The notes beneath the pieces were generated by a model. The model saw only the letters and a program-made list of their open reading frames with translations, searched no databases and was not told where the DNA came from. A stretch of DNA of 33,203 nt from Candidatus Adlerbacteria bacterium GW2011_GWA1_54_10 (GTDB lineage Bacteria > Patescibacteriota > Minisyncoccia > Phycocordibacterales > SBAW01): the NCBI GenBank assembly GCA_001004665.1, contig LCRO01000004.1:1-33203 (forward strand), given 5' to 3'. Position numbers and translations under genes: made by a program. Of the stretch, positions 20,353 through 28,088 are shown in pieces (the first letter of the stretch is position 1; every line of letters begins with the position of its first letter).

Positions 20353-21378
20353 TTAATCATTAAGAAGTTTTTTGAAAATTGCCTCATAGCCGTCCGCCAT
20401 TTTTTTTGCGCTGAAGTTCCGCAGGGCGTGCGCTCGACAAGCCTTGCGATTGATCTGCCCTATGTTCTGTACCGCCTCCAGCATTCCCTCGACGTCCTCG
20501 ACCACATAACCCGTAACTCCGGTCTTGATTATTTCCGGTATGGAGCCGCGATTCATCGCAACGACCGGACATCCGCACGCCATGGCCTCAATTAGGGTAA
20601 GGCCGAAGGGCTCGCGCCAAGTGACCGGATGCAAAAAACAGCGCGCGCCTGCCATCAGCTTGTTGCGCTCGTCCTCTCCCACCTCGCCTATCCATTCGAC
20701 CCGCTCGGAGAGCCGCGGCTCGACATACTCGCGGAAGTACGGCTGGTCCGTCTTGTCGAGCTTTGCCGCGATCATGAGGCGCATGTCCAGCAGTTCCGCA
20801 ACCTCTATGGCCAAATGCACTCCTTTCTCCATCGAAATGCGCCCGACAAAAAGAAGATAGCCATTTCCCTTGGGGTCGAATGGGTACTGCTCCATTGGAA
20901 GACCGTTGTGTACCGTGCCGATGTGATTGATCCCGGGCGCGGGGAAGACCTGCGCCTGCGAAACGGTAACGATGCCCGGGCCGCGCATGGTTTGGAAGAG
21001 GCGGCGATTCTCTGGCGTGAAGGGCCCGTGCATCGTGCACACGACAGGCGTTGTCGCAAGATTTGCTGTAGGAAGCGAGAGCGGCGCCAAGTGATCGTGT
21101 ATGATGTCGAATTCGTCCTGCAGTTCGTACGCGAGCCCGACGTTAAGCAATGTCCAATAGTTGGAGCCGTACGGATCCTTGACGCGCGCCTCGCGCAGTG
21201 ACCGCGGATACACCGACTCGAGCCGACCAGAAGTTTGAGAGTCGCCGGAGGCGAAAAGCGTCACCTCGTGGCCACGGCGGATCAGTTCTTCCGTAAGAGC
21301 ATGGACAACGCGCTCCGTGCCGCCGTAGCGCTTAGGCGGTACACGCTCGGCCAATGGAGCCAGTTGCGCAATGCGCAT
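20353..21378 (-). CDS. Family 4 glycosyltransferase
   Basis: A 341-residue GT-B enzyme. The N-terminal domain opens with RIAQLAPLAERVPPKRYGGTERVV, followed by HGPFTPENRR. The C-terminal domain has LLFVGRISMEKGVHLAIEVA (about 174-193) and the donor-binding FLHPVTWREPFGLTLIEAMA, with the EPFGLTLIEA E-x7-E motif, then CPVVAMNRGSIPEII. It transfers a sugar from a nucleotide donor; neither donor nor acceptor can be told. No membrane helix is present. The gene lies 65 bp before the debranching-type hydrolase. Confidence 0.93.
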   Translation of the reverse strand: MRIAQLAPLAERVPPKRYGGTERVVHALTEELIRRGHEVTLFASGDSQTSGRLESVYPRSLREARVKDPYGSNYWTLLNVGLAYELQDEFDIIHDHLAPLSLPTANLATTPVVCTMHGPFTPENRRLFQTMRGPGIVTVSQAQVFPAPGINHIGTVHNGLPMEQYPFDPKGNGYLLFVGRISMEKGVHLAIEVAELLDMRLMIAAKLDKTDQPYFREYVEPRLSERVEWIGEVGEDERNKLMAGARCFLHPVTWREPFGLTLIEAMACGCPVVAMNRGSIPEIIKTGVTGYVVEDVEGMLEAVQNIGQINRKACRAHALRNFSAKKMADGYEAIFKKLLND

Positions 21379-21387
21379 GAGACGAGA

Positions 21388-21825
21388 TTATATTTCAGGA
21401 GATGAAGTGCTCGTGAGCGGTTTAAAGTTACCGCGGAAACCTCCTCCATCGGCGGTCCCCTCATCGATGATGCCTTCCTTAAGCGCCAGCGCGCCGCGCT
21501 CCTCAAAAACGCCGATTTCGTGGCCGCCGCCCGCCCACCAGCAAATAGCGCCCGCAACCTCGCCGGGCAGGTACTCCCAGCTTGAACCTTTAATATTGAA
21601 ACAGCTTCCTTCATAAATGCCGACGGGAATGTCTACGCCCGCAACGCGCAGAAGAACTTGCGTCTTTGGTTTTTGCAACTGCGGATCCACGCCAAGGTCC
21701 AGGAAAGTCCACGAAAATTGATCGCGCAAGGCCTCGTCGACGGGCGGATATGCCCAAAAAGCCCAAAAAACAATGCCGGCTATGATAACAAGGCCCGCAA
21801 TGGCAACGGCTACATTTTTTTGCAT
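21388..21825 (-). CDS. Membrane-anchored conserved hypothetical with CWWAGGG motif
   Basis: A 145-residue protein with an N-terminal anchor (VAVAIAGLVIIAGIVFWAFWA, about 5-25) and an exported domain. IYEGSCFNIKGSSWEYLPGE (about 70-89), then AICWWAGGGHEIGVFEE, DEGTADGGGFRGNFKPL. Two cysteines (in GSCF and ICWW) could form a disulfide, possibly made by the VKOR encoded upstream in the window. I recall similar short proteins in CPR genomes but no function. It lies 9 bp before the GT4 gene. Confidence 0.7.
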   Translation of the reverse strand: MQKNVAVAIAGLVIIAGIVFWAFWAYPPVDEALRDQFSWTFLDLGVDPQLQKPKTQVLLRVAGVDIPVGIYEGSCFNIKGSSWEYLPGEVAGAICWWAGGGHEIGVFEERGALALKEGIIDEGTADGGGFRGNFKPLTSTSSPEI

Positions 21826-21891
21826 TGCGGCATTTTAGCACAAACTCCGCTCCGCGTCAGCGAACGTCGTATTAACGGGACCAGAGTCCTA

Positions 21892-22185
21892 CTATAGAAA
21901 ATGCCAGAGATAAAATCCGAATATGACCGCTCCCCCGATGACGGCGCTCAAGGCCAGCGCGACTGCATAGGAAAGGATGTTTCGCGGCTTTTCCTTGGAT
22001 CGAAAAAACAAATAGAGAACGAAAAATACGGCGAGGGAGATCGTGCTCTTTGCCGTCCAGTGCTGTCCTGCAAATGACGTAAGAATTGCTTTGAACGCGG
22101 GATAAATTTCCGTCGCAATCGCCATAACGACGATGGTCCATATCGTTACGATAGCGGCGCTAAGAACTCCACGGATGTTTTTCAT
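21892..22185 (-). CDS. Small membrane protein, unknown
   Basis: A 97-residue protein with three hydrophobic segments (about 8-26, 46-61 and 70-94), separated by a short polar loop and FRSKEKPRN. No motif is recognised. Its ATG overlaps the stop of the upstream membrane-protein gene by four bases, so the two are translationally coupled and may form one complex. Confidence 0.7.
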   Translation of the reverse strand: MKNIRGVLSAAIVTIWTIVVMAIATEIYPAFKAILTSFAGQHWTAKSTISLAVFFVLYLFFRSKEKPRNILSYAVALALSAVIGGAVIFGFYLWHFL

Positions 22186-22652
22186 AATACTGTCGCTTCA
22201 AGAGCGCCCCTAAAGCCGCTCGAGATAATGAATCCCATCCCCGCCATCGCGAAGGCGAATATAACGACAAGCGCGGATATCAGGACAGCCGACATGCGCG
22301 CCCCGCGGTCGGCAATGAGTGTCGTGCCGTACGAGCGTACCAACGACCAGGAGACAAGCGCAAGAAACGGGATCATAAGGAAAATATGCTCTTTGGTCTC
22401 GGTTATGACCGAGTGGGACCACGGCAGGGGCCCGGCTTTTATCACCGGTTTCACGATGCTTTGATAATCGGTTAGGTAATAGTATCCGCCCGCGATCCAT
22501 GAGATAAAAAGAAGAATGACGCCGATTCCGGCAATCCATGTCGCGCGGCGTATGCGCGACTCGGTCGGGTTAAGGAGCTCGACAGCGACCCAGAGGAACG
22601 CAAGCGCGCCAAACTCCCCCGCCGTGGCATGGAGCCCTATTAATGGGTGCAT
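22182..22652 (-). CDS. Four-helix membrane protein, unknown
   Basis: A 156-residue protein from ATG 22652 (MHPLIGLHATAGEFGAL); the ORF-track start adds ten residues. There are four hydrophobic helices (about 5-27, 37-57, 88-106 and 118-143). Histidines lie at helix ends: MHPLIGLHATAGE at the N-terminus and WSHSVITETKEHIF before helix three. Such placement is seen in haem-binding four-helix membrane proteins, but this is speculation. It is coupled to the 97-residue membrane protein downstream. Confidence 0.7.
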   Translation of the reverse strand: MHPLIGLHATAGEFGALAFLWVAVELLNPTESRIRRATWIAGIGVILLFISWIAGGYYYLTDYQSIVKPVIKAGPLPWSHSVITETKEHIFLMIPFLALVSWSLVRSYGTTLIADRGARMSAVLISALVVIFAFAMAGMGFIISSGFRGALEATVL

Positions 22653-22720
22653 GAGTGTAGTATCGCAGAGATTAAATATCAACTAAAGGAAGCCCTGTGC
22701 ATTACTTTTTGGAACCTTTG

Positions 22721-22791
22721 CTGGGGGGGAAGGAATCGGACCTTCATTCACAGCTTCAAAGGCTGCTGTCCTACCATTAGACGACCCCCCA
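22721..22791 (-). tRNA. tRNA-Gln(UUG)
   Basis: A 71-nt cloverleaf on the minus strand. Acceptor TGGGGGG pairs with CCCCCCA, D-stem GTCT with GGAC, anticodon stem GCAGC with GCTGT around loop CTTTGAA (anticodon TTG), T-arm GAAGG-TTCGATT-CCTTC. U1-A72 and G73 are typical identity features of bacterial tRNA-Gln. The 3' CCA is not encoded (CAAAGG follows). It starts 21 bp after the dnaX stop codon and may be processed from its transcript. Confidence 0.93.
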
Positions 22792-22811
22792 ATTAGATTG
22801 AGGATATCAAA

Positions 22812-23840
22812 TTATTCCTTTTCTCCCAACGCGCGGTAAAGGGCAAGCTCGAGGGGTATCTGCGGAAGCGGCGAGCGCGGCATCTCTATGAGAGCGCCGA
22901 GGAGCTCCGCGAGCAGGGCGGAATTTATCACCGCACCCTCCTTGCCGGCAAGCTCCTTCAAGAATTTTACGTCATCCTCGCCGAATTGCCCTGCCAATTC
23001 TTTTTCCATCTTCGGCGCGAAGCGCATTAACAAAATACCGCGCACTTTGGCGATGGAAAGAAGCGCAAAAACTTTCGGCTCCACTCCGCCCGACACTCCG
23101 GAATGGAAGGCTTCGATAGCTTGCTCGATGTCCTTGCCGGCAAGAGCGCGCAAAAAGCCGTTTATCAACGCGATCTGCGGCGCGCCCACTATCTTTGCCA
23201 CTTCCTCCTCGTCCAACTTCTTGTCCGTCGAGACGGTCAGCACCTTCTGCAAGATGCCGAGCGTATCGCGGAAGGAGCCCTCGCCCATCATCGCTATCAG
23301 CTCGGCGCCTGCGGGCGCGAGAGCCGCGCCCTCTTTATTCGCGACGGCGAGTGCGAGTTTTTTAAGCGTCTCGTGCGTGGGACGCTTAAAATTGAATATC
23401 TGGCAGCGCGATTGTATGGTGTCGGGCACCCGCTCAAGCTCTGTAGTGCACAGCACGAAAATTGCGTGCGCGGGCGGCTCCTCGAGAGTTTTTAGGAATG
23501 CGCCCCACGCGTCGCGAGTCAGGGCATGCGCCTCGTCTATGATGTAGAATTTGTACCGCGACACGAACGGCAGGGTCTGCACGCCCTCGCGCAACTGCCT
23601 CACTTCCTCGATGCCGCGGTTCGACGCGGCGTCCATCTCGTAAATATCCTCCTCCGCGGTCCCGAGCGCGCGCGCCAGAATGCGCGCCACGGTTGTTTTG
23701 CCCGTACCGCGCCCTCCGGCAAAAAGGTACGCGTGCGCAATTTTGCCCTGCTTTATGGCGGCGCGCAGTACATCTACGACATGTTGGTCGCCCTCCAGCT
23801 CGTCGAAGCTCCTCGGCCGGTATGCCCGATACAGCGCCAT
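22812..23840 (-). CDS. dnaX: DNA polymerase III gamma/tau subunit, short form
   Basis: The clamp-loader ATPase. I chose ATG 23840 (MALYRAYRPRSFDELEGDQ), the canonical N-terminus with a GAGGGCGGGA stretch before it; the ORF-track start adds 12 residues. AAA+ motifs: Walker A GGRGTGKTT, sensor/Walker B YIIDEAHAL, SRC finger IQSRCQIF, sensor 2 GSFRDTLGIL. After the Walker A helix, ARALGTAEEDIYEMDAASN passes directly to the DAASN motif. The roughly 25-residue insert holding the four zinc-binding cysteines of E. coli DnaX is therefore absent. At 342 residues it ends after domain III, giving only a gamma-like protein with no tau tail. Confidence 0.93.
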   Translation of the reverse strand: MALYRAYRPRSFDELEGDQHVVDVLRAAIKQGKIAHAYLFAGGRGTGKTTVARILARALGTAEEDIYEMDAASNRGIEEVRQLREGVQTLPFVSRYKFYIIDEAHALTRDAWGAFLKTLEEPPAHAIFVLCTTELERVPDTIQSRCQIFNFKRPTHETLKKLALAVANKEGAALAPAGAELIAMMGEGSFRDTLGILQKVLTVSTDKKLDEEEVAKIVGAPQIALINGFLRALAGKDIEQAIEAFHSGVSGGVEPKVFALLSIAKVRGILLMRFAPKMEKELAGQFGEDDVKFLKELAGKEGAVINSALLAELLGALIEMPRSPLPQIPLELALYRALGEKE

Positions 23841-23915
23841 TCCCGCCCTCTCCCCCTCTTTCGCCTTGCTCGTCATGGGGTAAGTATAAAGGAAAAAGCC
23901 AGTAGGACTAAGCCG

Positions 23916-24914
23916 CTATCGCGAAAGAAATTCTTCAATAATCTGCTCGACTTCGGCGACATTCTCGGCCTTCATTAATTGCGCGCGTAGCTCGCGCGCG
24001 CCGGAAAAGCCCTCAACATCCGACTTCGCCAAGGCTACGCCGGACAAGTACGCTTTGAAATGCTTCTTCATGACTGCGAAACTTTTTGCGTCGCCTAGCA
24101 GTTTTTCGAATAATTTTGCGTGCTCTACCGCAATTTTTAAACGAGCCGGCAGGTTATTCTCCAATTCGCGTGAATTAGAGAACAGCCAGGGTTTGCCGAA
24201 AATTCCCCTGCCTATCATTATTCCATCAGCCCCCGTCTCTTTTGCCTTCGCGCGCGCACTTTCCGTGTCGCGCACATCGCCGTTGCCGATAATCAATGTC
24301 TCGCTCCGAAGCGCGTTGCGGATCTCGACCGCGCGCGCGACGCGCTCCCAATGCGCGGCAACTTTTGACATCTCTTTGCGCGTGCGCGCATGCACAGCAA
24401 CGGCCGCCGGTTCCGCTTCCAGCAGTGCGGGCAGCCACTCGTCTAAAATATCCTTGTTATACCCGAGGCGCGTTTTGACAGAAACTGGCAGATTGGGGGC
24501 CCCATTTTTAGCCGCCGCTATAAGTTCCTGCGCACGTTTTGGGTTCAAGATCAACTTCGCTCCGGCCCCCTGCTTTTCCATGCTACGGTCGGGACATCCC
24601 ATATTGATGTCAACACCGTCAAAACGGAGCTCCTGCGCGAGCGCGGCCGCGCGCTCCATCATCTCCAAATCGCTCGTAAAAAATTGCGCAACTATCGGCC
24701 GCTCTTCATCCGAAAAGATCAGGTCTTTGAGCAAGACTTCCCTTTTCCCTTTTATAAGACCGTCCGCGGAGACAAACTCGGTGTACATGATATGCGGACC
24801 ATGGGGCTTGGAATATTTTGCAATGATGCGTCGAAACGCCGCGTCGGTGACGTTCGCCATCGGCGCGAGACAGAAAAAAGGCCTGGGAAGATCGTTCCAG
24901 AAATTTTTCATCAA
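23916..24914 (-). CDS. tRNA-dihydrouridine synthase
   Basis: A 332-residue flavoenzyme reducing uridines in the D-loop of tRNA. Motifs are CLAPMANVTDAAFRRI with FMN contacts, INMGCPDRSM with the catalytic Cys (about 106), SVKTRLGY, AVHARTRKEM, IGNGDVRD and GIMIGRGIFGKPWLF. The start may be either of two adjacent ATG codons. After GKPWLF the residues SNSRELEN are encoded by a near-perfect hairpin (24157-24182), which looks like an inserted repeat. The C-terminal helical domain follows. The DusB-like subtype is likely but not certain. Confidence 0.93.
   Translation of the reverse strand: MMKNFWNDLPRPFFCLAPMANVTDAAFRRIIAKYSKPHGPHIMYTEFVSADGLIKGKREVLLKDLIFSDEERPIVAQFFTSDLEMMERAAALAQELRFDGVDINMGCPDRSMEKQGAGAKLILNPKRAQELIAAAKNGAPNLPVSVKTRLGYNKDILDEWLPALLEAEPAAVAVHARTRKEMSKVAAHWERVARAVEIRNALRSETLIIGNGDVRDTESARAKAKETGADGIMIGRGIFGKPWLFSNSRELENNLPARLKIAVEHAKLFEKLLGDAKSFAVMKKHFKAYLSGVALAKSDVEGFSGARELRAQLMKAENVAEVEQIIEEFLSR
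24157..24182 (-). repeat. 26-nt hairpin in frame in the dus gene
   Basis: On the coding strand TTCTCTAATTC, loop ACGC, GAATTGGAGAA: 11 pairs including one G-U. It encodes FSNSRELEN at the loop after the conserved GKPWLF motif, where extra residues would be tolerated. Confidence 0.55.
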
Positions 24915-24940
24915 TGCTCGACCCTAACACAAAGGCTCTC

Positions 24941-24954
24941 CAAGGTCGAACCTT
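24941..24954. repeat. 14-bp palindromic repeat shared with uvrB
   Basis: CAAGGTCGAACCTT, identical to the core of the uvrB hairpin at 11350-11380. Here it abuts the ftsQ stop codon. With its flanks AAAGG...CCTTT (24931-24955) it can form a hairpin at the ftsQ mRNA end. Confidence 0.6.
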
Positions 24955-25736
24955 TATTTAATTTTGTAATAAAGCTTGTCGCCGAAGCGGAGGTCGAGGT
25001 ATTCGAATTCCGAGAGCTTGCGGCCCTTAAAAGGTTCGGAGGCAAGCGCAAGCGAGAAGCGCTCGAAAACATCCCCCCCGCTGTCCTTAAGCGAGAAGAT
25101 GAGCAGAAAATCTTTTTGGAAGTACGCTCGCACTTCGTTTTCGTCCACGACGACCTGACGCACGGGATTGTCCGGCTCTTTTTGCATTAGCGCCTCGACG
25201 AGCGCGAACAGCGCGGAAAAATATCCGCCTAGAGTTCCGCGATACTCCACGTATACCTGTTCCGCAAACTGCGGCGCCGGAGCGTATGGCACGCCGTCTT
25301 CGTCCATAAGATAACACTCCGCCTGCCCCGATGTTATCGAATAGCACCAGACGGCCTTCGGCTCGCGCTCGATAACCGCGACAGCGAGCGCATGAAAGTC
25401 CTTTGCCCGCACTTCTGCGGTTTTAAATTCGCCGTGCGCGGCCAGCAAAGTTTTTTCTATTTCTTTTTGCGGATACAGCAATATGTTATTTTTCGGAAAA
25501 AGAAAAAAATACGATCCTTGCAATTTTTCCCGCACGATTTCCTCGACCGAAATTTGCGGCACTGTTTTGACGCCGCTTACCGCCACATCTGTGATGCGCA
25601 GAAACGATGCGCGCGCTAGCGCGACAGCTCCCCCAAAAATACCCAGCGCCAAAATTCCAAAAAGGAGCGCCATGCGCGCGCGTCGCCTGCGGCGCCGCGC
25701 TTTAACCTTCAATTCCGGCAAAATTATTCTAGACAT
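24954..25736 (-). CDS. ftsQ: Cell-division protein FtsQ/DivIB-like
   Basis: A 260-residue protein from ATG 25736 (MSRIILPELKVKARRRRRRAR). The basic cytoplasmic tail is followed by one transmembrane helix (about 23-42). A POTRA-like domain comes next (FLRITDVAVSGVKTVPQISVEEIVREKL, quoted in part), then the FtsQ beta domain with VAVIEREPKAVWC and MDEDGVPYAP. FtsQ links early and late divisome proteins. Divergence makes the call depend on topology and the REPKA and DEDG motifs. A TATAAT box lies six bases before the ATG, suggesting a nearly leaderless transcript. The box sits in one arm of a 90-bp palindrome. Confidence 0.85.
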   Translation of the reverse strand: MSRIILPELKVKARRRRRRARMALLFGILALGIFGGAVALARASFLRITDVAVSGVKTVPQISVEEIVREKLQGSYFFLFPKNNILLYPQKEIEKTLLAAHGEFKTAEVRAKDFHALAVAVIEREPKAVWCYSITSGQAECYLMDEDGVPYAPAPQFAEQVYVEYRGTLGGYFSALFALVEALMQKEPDNPVRQVVVDENEVRAYFQKDFLLIFSLKDSGGDVFERFSLALASEPFKGRKLSEFEYLDLRFGDKLYYKIK

Positions 25737-25742
25737 ACAAAT

Positions 25743-25748
25743 ATTATA
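25743..25748 (-). promoter_or_regulatory. -10 box for leaderless ftsQ transcript
   Basis: TATAAT, six bases before the ftsQ ATG on the minus strand. A transcript started from it would begin at or next to the start codon. The -35 region (TTCGCA-like) matches poorly. Confidence 0.4.
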
Positions 25749-25834
25749 GCGAAGCAAAATCCTCTGCGAAGGACTTGGGGTCGCGAGACTATATATAGCA
25801 TCTCTCCGGAGCAGAGGACTTTTGCGCAGCTATA
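25745..25834. repeat. 90-bp interrupted palindrome between serS and ftsQ
   Basis: TATAGC ... GCAAAATCCTCTGC (25754-25767), a 43-nt centre, then GCAGAGGACTTTTGC (25811-25825) ... GCTATA. One extra base breaks the long arms. The centre contains CTATATATAG. One end covers the serS stop codon and the other the ftsQ -10 box, so it could act as both a transcript end and a promoter part. Confidence 0.7.
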
Positions 25835-27089
25835 TTTTATCTTTTCCCAAAAACGGCTGCAGCACTTTGGGGACCTTGATGGAGCCGTCCTCCTGCTGGT
25901 TGTTCTCAAGAATGGAGATAAGTATGCGCGGCGTGGCGAGTGCGGTGTTGTTGAGAGAATGCACATACTGCAAGTTGCCGTCCCCATCGCGATAGCGGAT
26001 ATTGAGCCGCCGCGTCTGGAAGTCGTGAAAGTACGACGACGAATGCGTCTCCCTGTATTTATTTTCGGAAGGAACCCACGCCTCGATGTCATATTTTTTT
26101 ACTTGCCCCAGCCCCAAGTCCCCGCCGCAATTAATGACGACGCGGTACGGGAGCTCAAGCTCCTGCAAGAGATCCTCGGCGTTGCGCGTCAGCTCTTCGT
26201 GGAGTTTTACCGACTCCTCGTGCGAGGCCTCGCAAAGCGCCACCTGCTCGAATTTGAAGAACTCGTGCACGCGCATAAGGCCCTTGGTGTCCTTGCCGTG
26301 GCTCCCCGCTTCGCGCCGAAAACACGGCGAGAAGGCTATCATCTTGAGCGGCAACGATTTTTTGGGCAAAACTTCGTTCATATAGTAAGCCATGCTCGCA
26401 ACCTCGCCTGTTCCTGCCAAAAAGTCGCCATCCTGTGTTTTGTACAGATCCTCCTCTCCCTGCGGCAGGTACCCAGTGCCAAGGAACGCCACGCGCTTGA
26501 CAAGCGACGGCACCAGCATCGGCACAAATCCTCCTTTCTTTACGAAATGATTCAAAACAAATTGCCATATCGCATGGCTTAGGAGAGCCCCGTCATTTTT
26601 TAAGAAGTAGCCGCGGAAACCGGACACCTTGGCCCCGCGCTCGAAGTCGGCCATGTCGTGCGTCTGCATCAGCTCGATATGGTTTTTTGGTGTAAAAGTA
26701 AACTCGGGTTTTATTCCCCACGCGCGCACTTCCATGTTTTGCTCGTCGGAGCCGCCTTCCGGCACCGACGGGTCCGGAATATTGGGGACCTGCACCATTA
26801 GGAGCTGCCACTCACGTGTCGCTTCTTCAAGCTCTTTTTCTTTTGCGCCTAGTGTCTCTTTGAGCGTGCGCATCTGCGATATTAAATTTTCCTTCTCCGC
26901 TGCGCCTGCCTTGACCACAGAATCGGAAACCTCGTTCTGCTTTGCTCGCATGCGCTCGACTTCCGCCAGCAGTGCGCGACGCTTTTCATCCACCGCAAGC
27001 AGTTTGTCCAGGTCGACTGCAATGTGCTTTTTTGCGGCACCGGCTTTTATTAGGTCGGCGTTCTCGCGGATGAATTTAATATCGAGCAT
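25830..27089 (-). CDS. serS: Seryl-tRNA synthetase
   Basis: A class II synthetase charging tRNA-Ser, cytoplasmic. The N-terminal tRNA-binding coiled coil (MLDIKFIRENADLIKAGAAK to about residue 110) is followed by the catalytic core: GTGEVASMAYY, motif 2 FSPCFRREAGSHGKDTKGLM with the catalytic Arg, FEQVALCE, and motif 3 NNTALATPRILISILENNQQ. The 419 residues are normal. It starts 26 bp from the divergent dprA start, so the two promoters must overlap. It leads the minus-strand group serS-ftsQ-dus-dnaX-tRNA. Confidence 0.97.
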   Translation of the reverse strand: MLDIKFIRENADLIKAGAAKKHIAVDLDKLLAVDEKRRALLAEVERMRAKQNEVSDSVVKAGAAEKENLISQMRTLKETLGAKEKELEEATREWQLLMVQVPNIPDPSVPEGGSDEQNMEVRAWGIKPEFTFTPKNHIELMQTHDMADFERGAKVSGFRGYFLKNDGALLSHAIWQFVLNHFVKKGGFVPMLVPSLVKRVAFLGTGYLPQGEEDLYKTQDGDFLAGTGEVASMAYYMNEVLPKKSLPLKMIAFSPCFRREAGSHGKDTKGLMRVHEFFKFEQVALCEASHEESVKLHEELTRNAEDLLQELELPYRVVINCGGDLGLGQVKKYDIEAWVPSENKYRETHSSSYFHDFQTRRLNIRYRDGDGNLQYVHSLNNTALATPRILISILENNQQEDGSIKVPKVLQPFLGKDKI

Positions 27090-27115
27090 AAAAAGAGTTG
27101 TAAAATAATCCTACA

Positions 27116-28000
27116 ATGCCTCTGCCCATTAGACAAACCGGTTGGGCGATGCGGCAACTGCCGCCGAAAGAATTTCCCGACCTGCTTAAGGAGATACCGG
27201 ACAAACCCGCCATGCTTTATATTCGCGGACAGATGCCACCGAAAGGACACAGGCTTCTATGCGTTGTCGGCTCGCGCGCGACCTCTATTTACGGCCGCCG
27301 CGCGTGCACTTCTTTAATATCCGGCCTCGCAAATTATCCGGTGGCCATAGTTTCCGGAATGGCTCTCGGCATTGACAGCGAGGCGCACAAGGCCGCGCTC
27401 GACGTTGGACTCCCGACGGTAGCCGTCCTGCCCTCCTCGCTTGACGACGGGTCTATTTACCCTTCGACCAACAAGGCACTCGCGCAGAGGATACTCGCGC
27501 GCGGCGGCGCGCTTATTTCGGAGGACAGGGGGCCTCACAAGGCGGCAATATACGACTTCCCCAAGCGCAACCGCATAAGTGCGGGTATGAGCGCCGCCGC
27601 GCTTATTGTCGAGGCCGGCGAAAAATCCGGCACTTTGATAACCGCGCGGCTTGCTCTCGACTACAACCGCGAAGTGCTTGCCGTTCCTCACGAGCTCGGC
27701 AAGGAAACAGGCGCCGGCGTAAACCGTCTTATCCGCGAGGGTGCGACCCTCGTGCAAAAATCGGAGGACATTTTGCAGGCGCTCGGACTGAAAGAAAGGG
27801 GGAGTCCCGCGCAAATGGCTCTCCCAACTGATCTGACCGAGTGCGAGGCAAAGATACTGCACGCGATGACGGAGCCTTTGGTGCGCGACGAGGTTATAGA
27901 ACGCGGCGCGCTCTCCGCGCAGGAGGCGAACATCGCGCTCTCGTCCCTGCTTATACGCGGGCTTATCGTCGAGCGGCTGGGTAAAATCGAGCGTCCGTAA
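27116..28000 (+). CDS. dprA: DNA-processing protein DprA
   Basis: A 294-residue protein that loads RecA on incoming single-stranded DNA during natural transformation. The Rossmann-like domain shows LLCVVGSRATSIYGRRA, VSGMALGIDSEAHKAAL, and FPKRNRISAGMSAAALIVEA followed by GEKSGTLITARLALDYNREV. A C-terminal winged-helix-like region follows (about 235-290, LTECEAKILHAM to LIVERLGKI). The N-terminal SAM-like domain is largely missing. CPR cells commonly keep competence genes. The ATG lies directly after a TACAAT box, suggesting little or no leader. Confidence 0.95.
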   Translation: MPLPIRQTGWAMRQLPPKEFPDLLKEIPDKPAMLYIRGQMPPKGHRLLCVVGSRATSIYGRRACTSLISGLANYPVAIVSGMALGIDSEAHKAALDVGLPTVAVLPSSLDDGSIYPSTNKALAQRILARGGALISEDRGPHKAAIYDFPKRNRISAGMSAAALIVEAGEKSGTLITARLALDYNREVLAVPHELGKETGAGVNRLIREGATLVQKSEDILQALGLKERGSPAQMALPTDLTECEAKILHAMTEPLVRDEVIERGALSAQEANIALSSLLIRGLIVERLGKIERP

Positions 28001-28088
28001 GGTTGTGCACAGGAAATTTTCCCCAGGCAGTATTTATGTTACAAGTAAACAAGCACTGCGTACCTTATCAAGCCAAACGGGGAATTCC

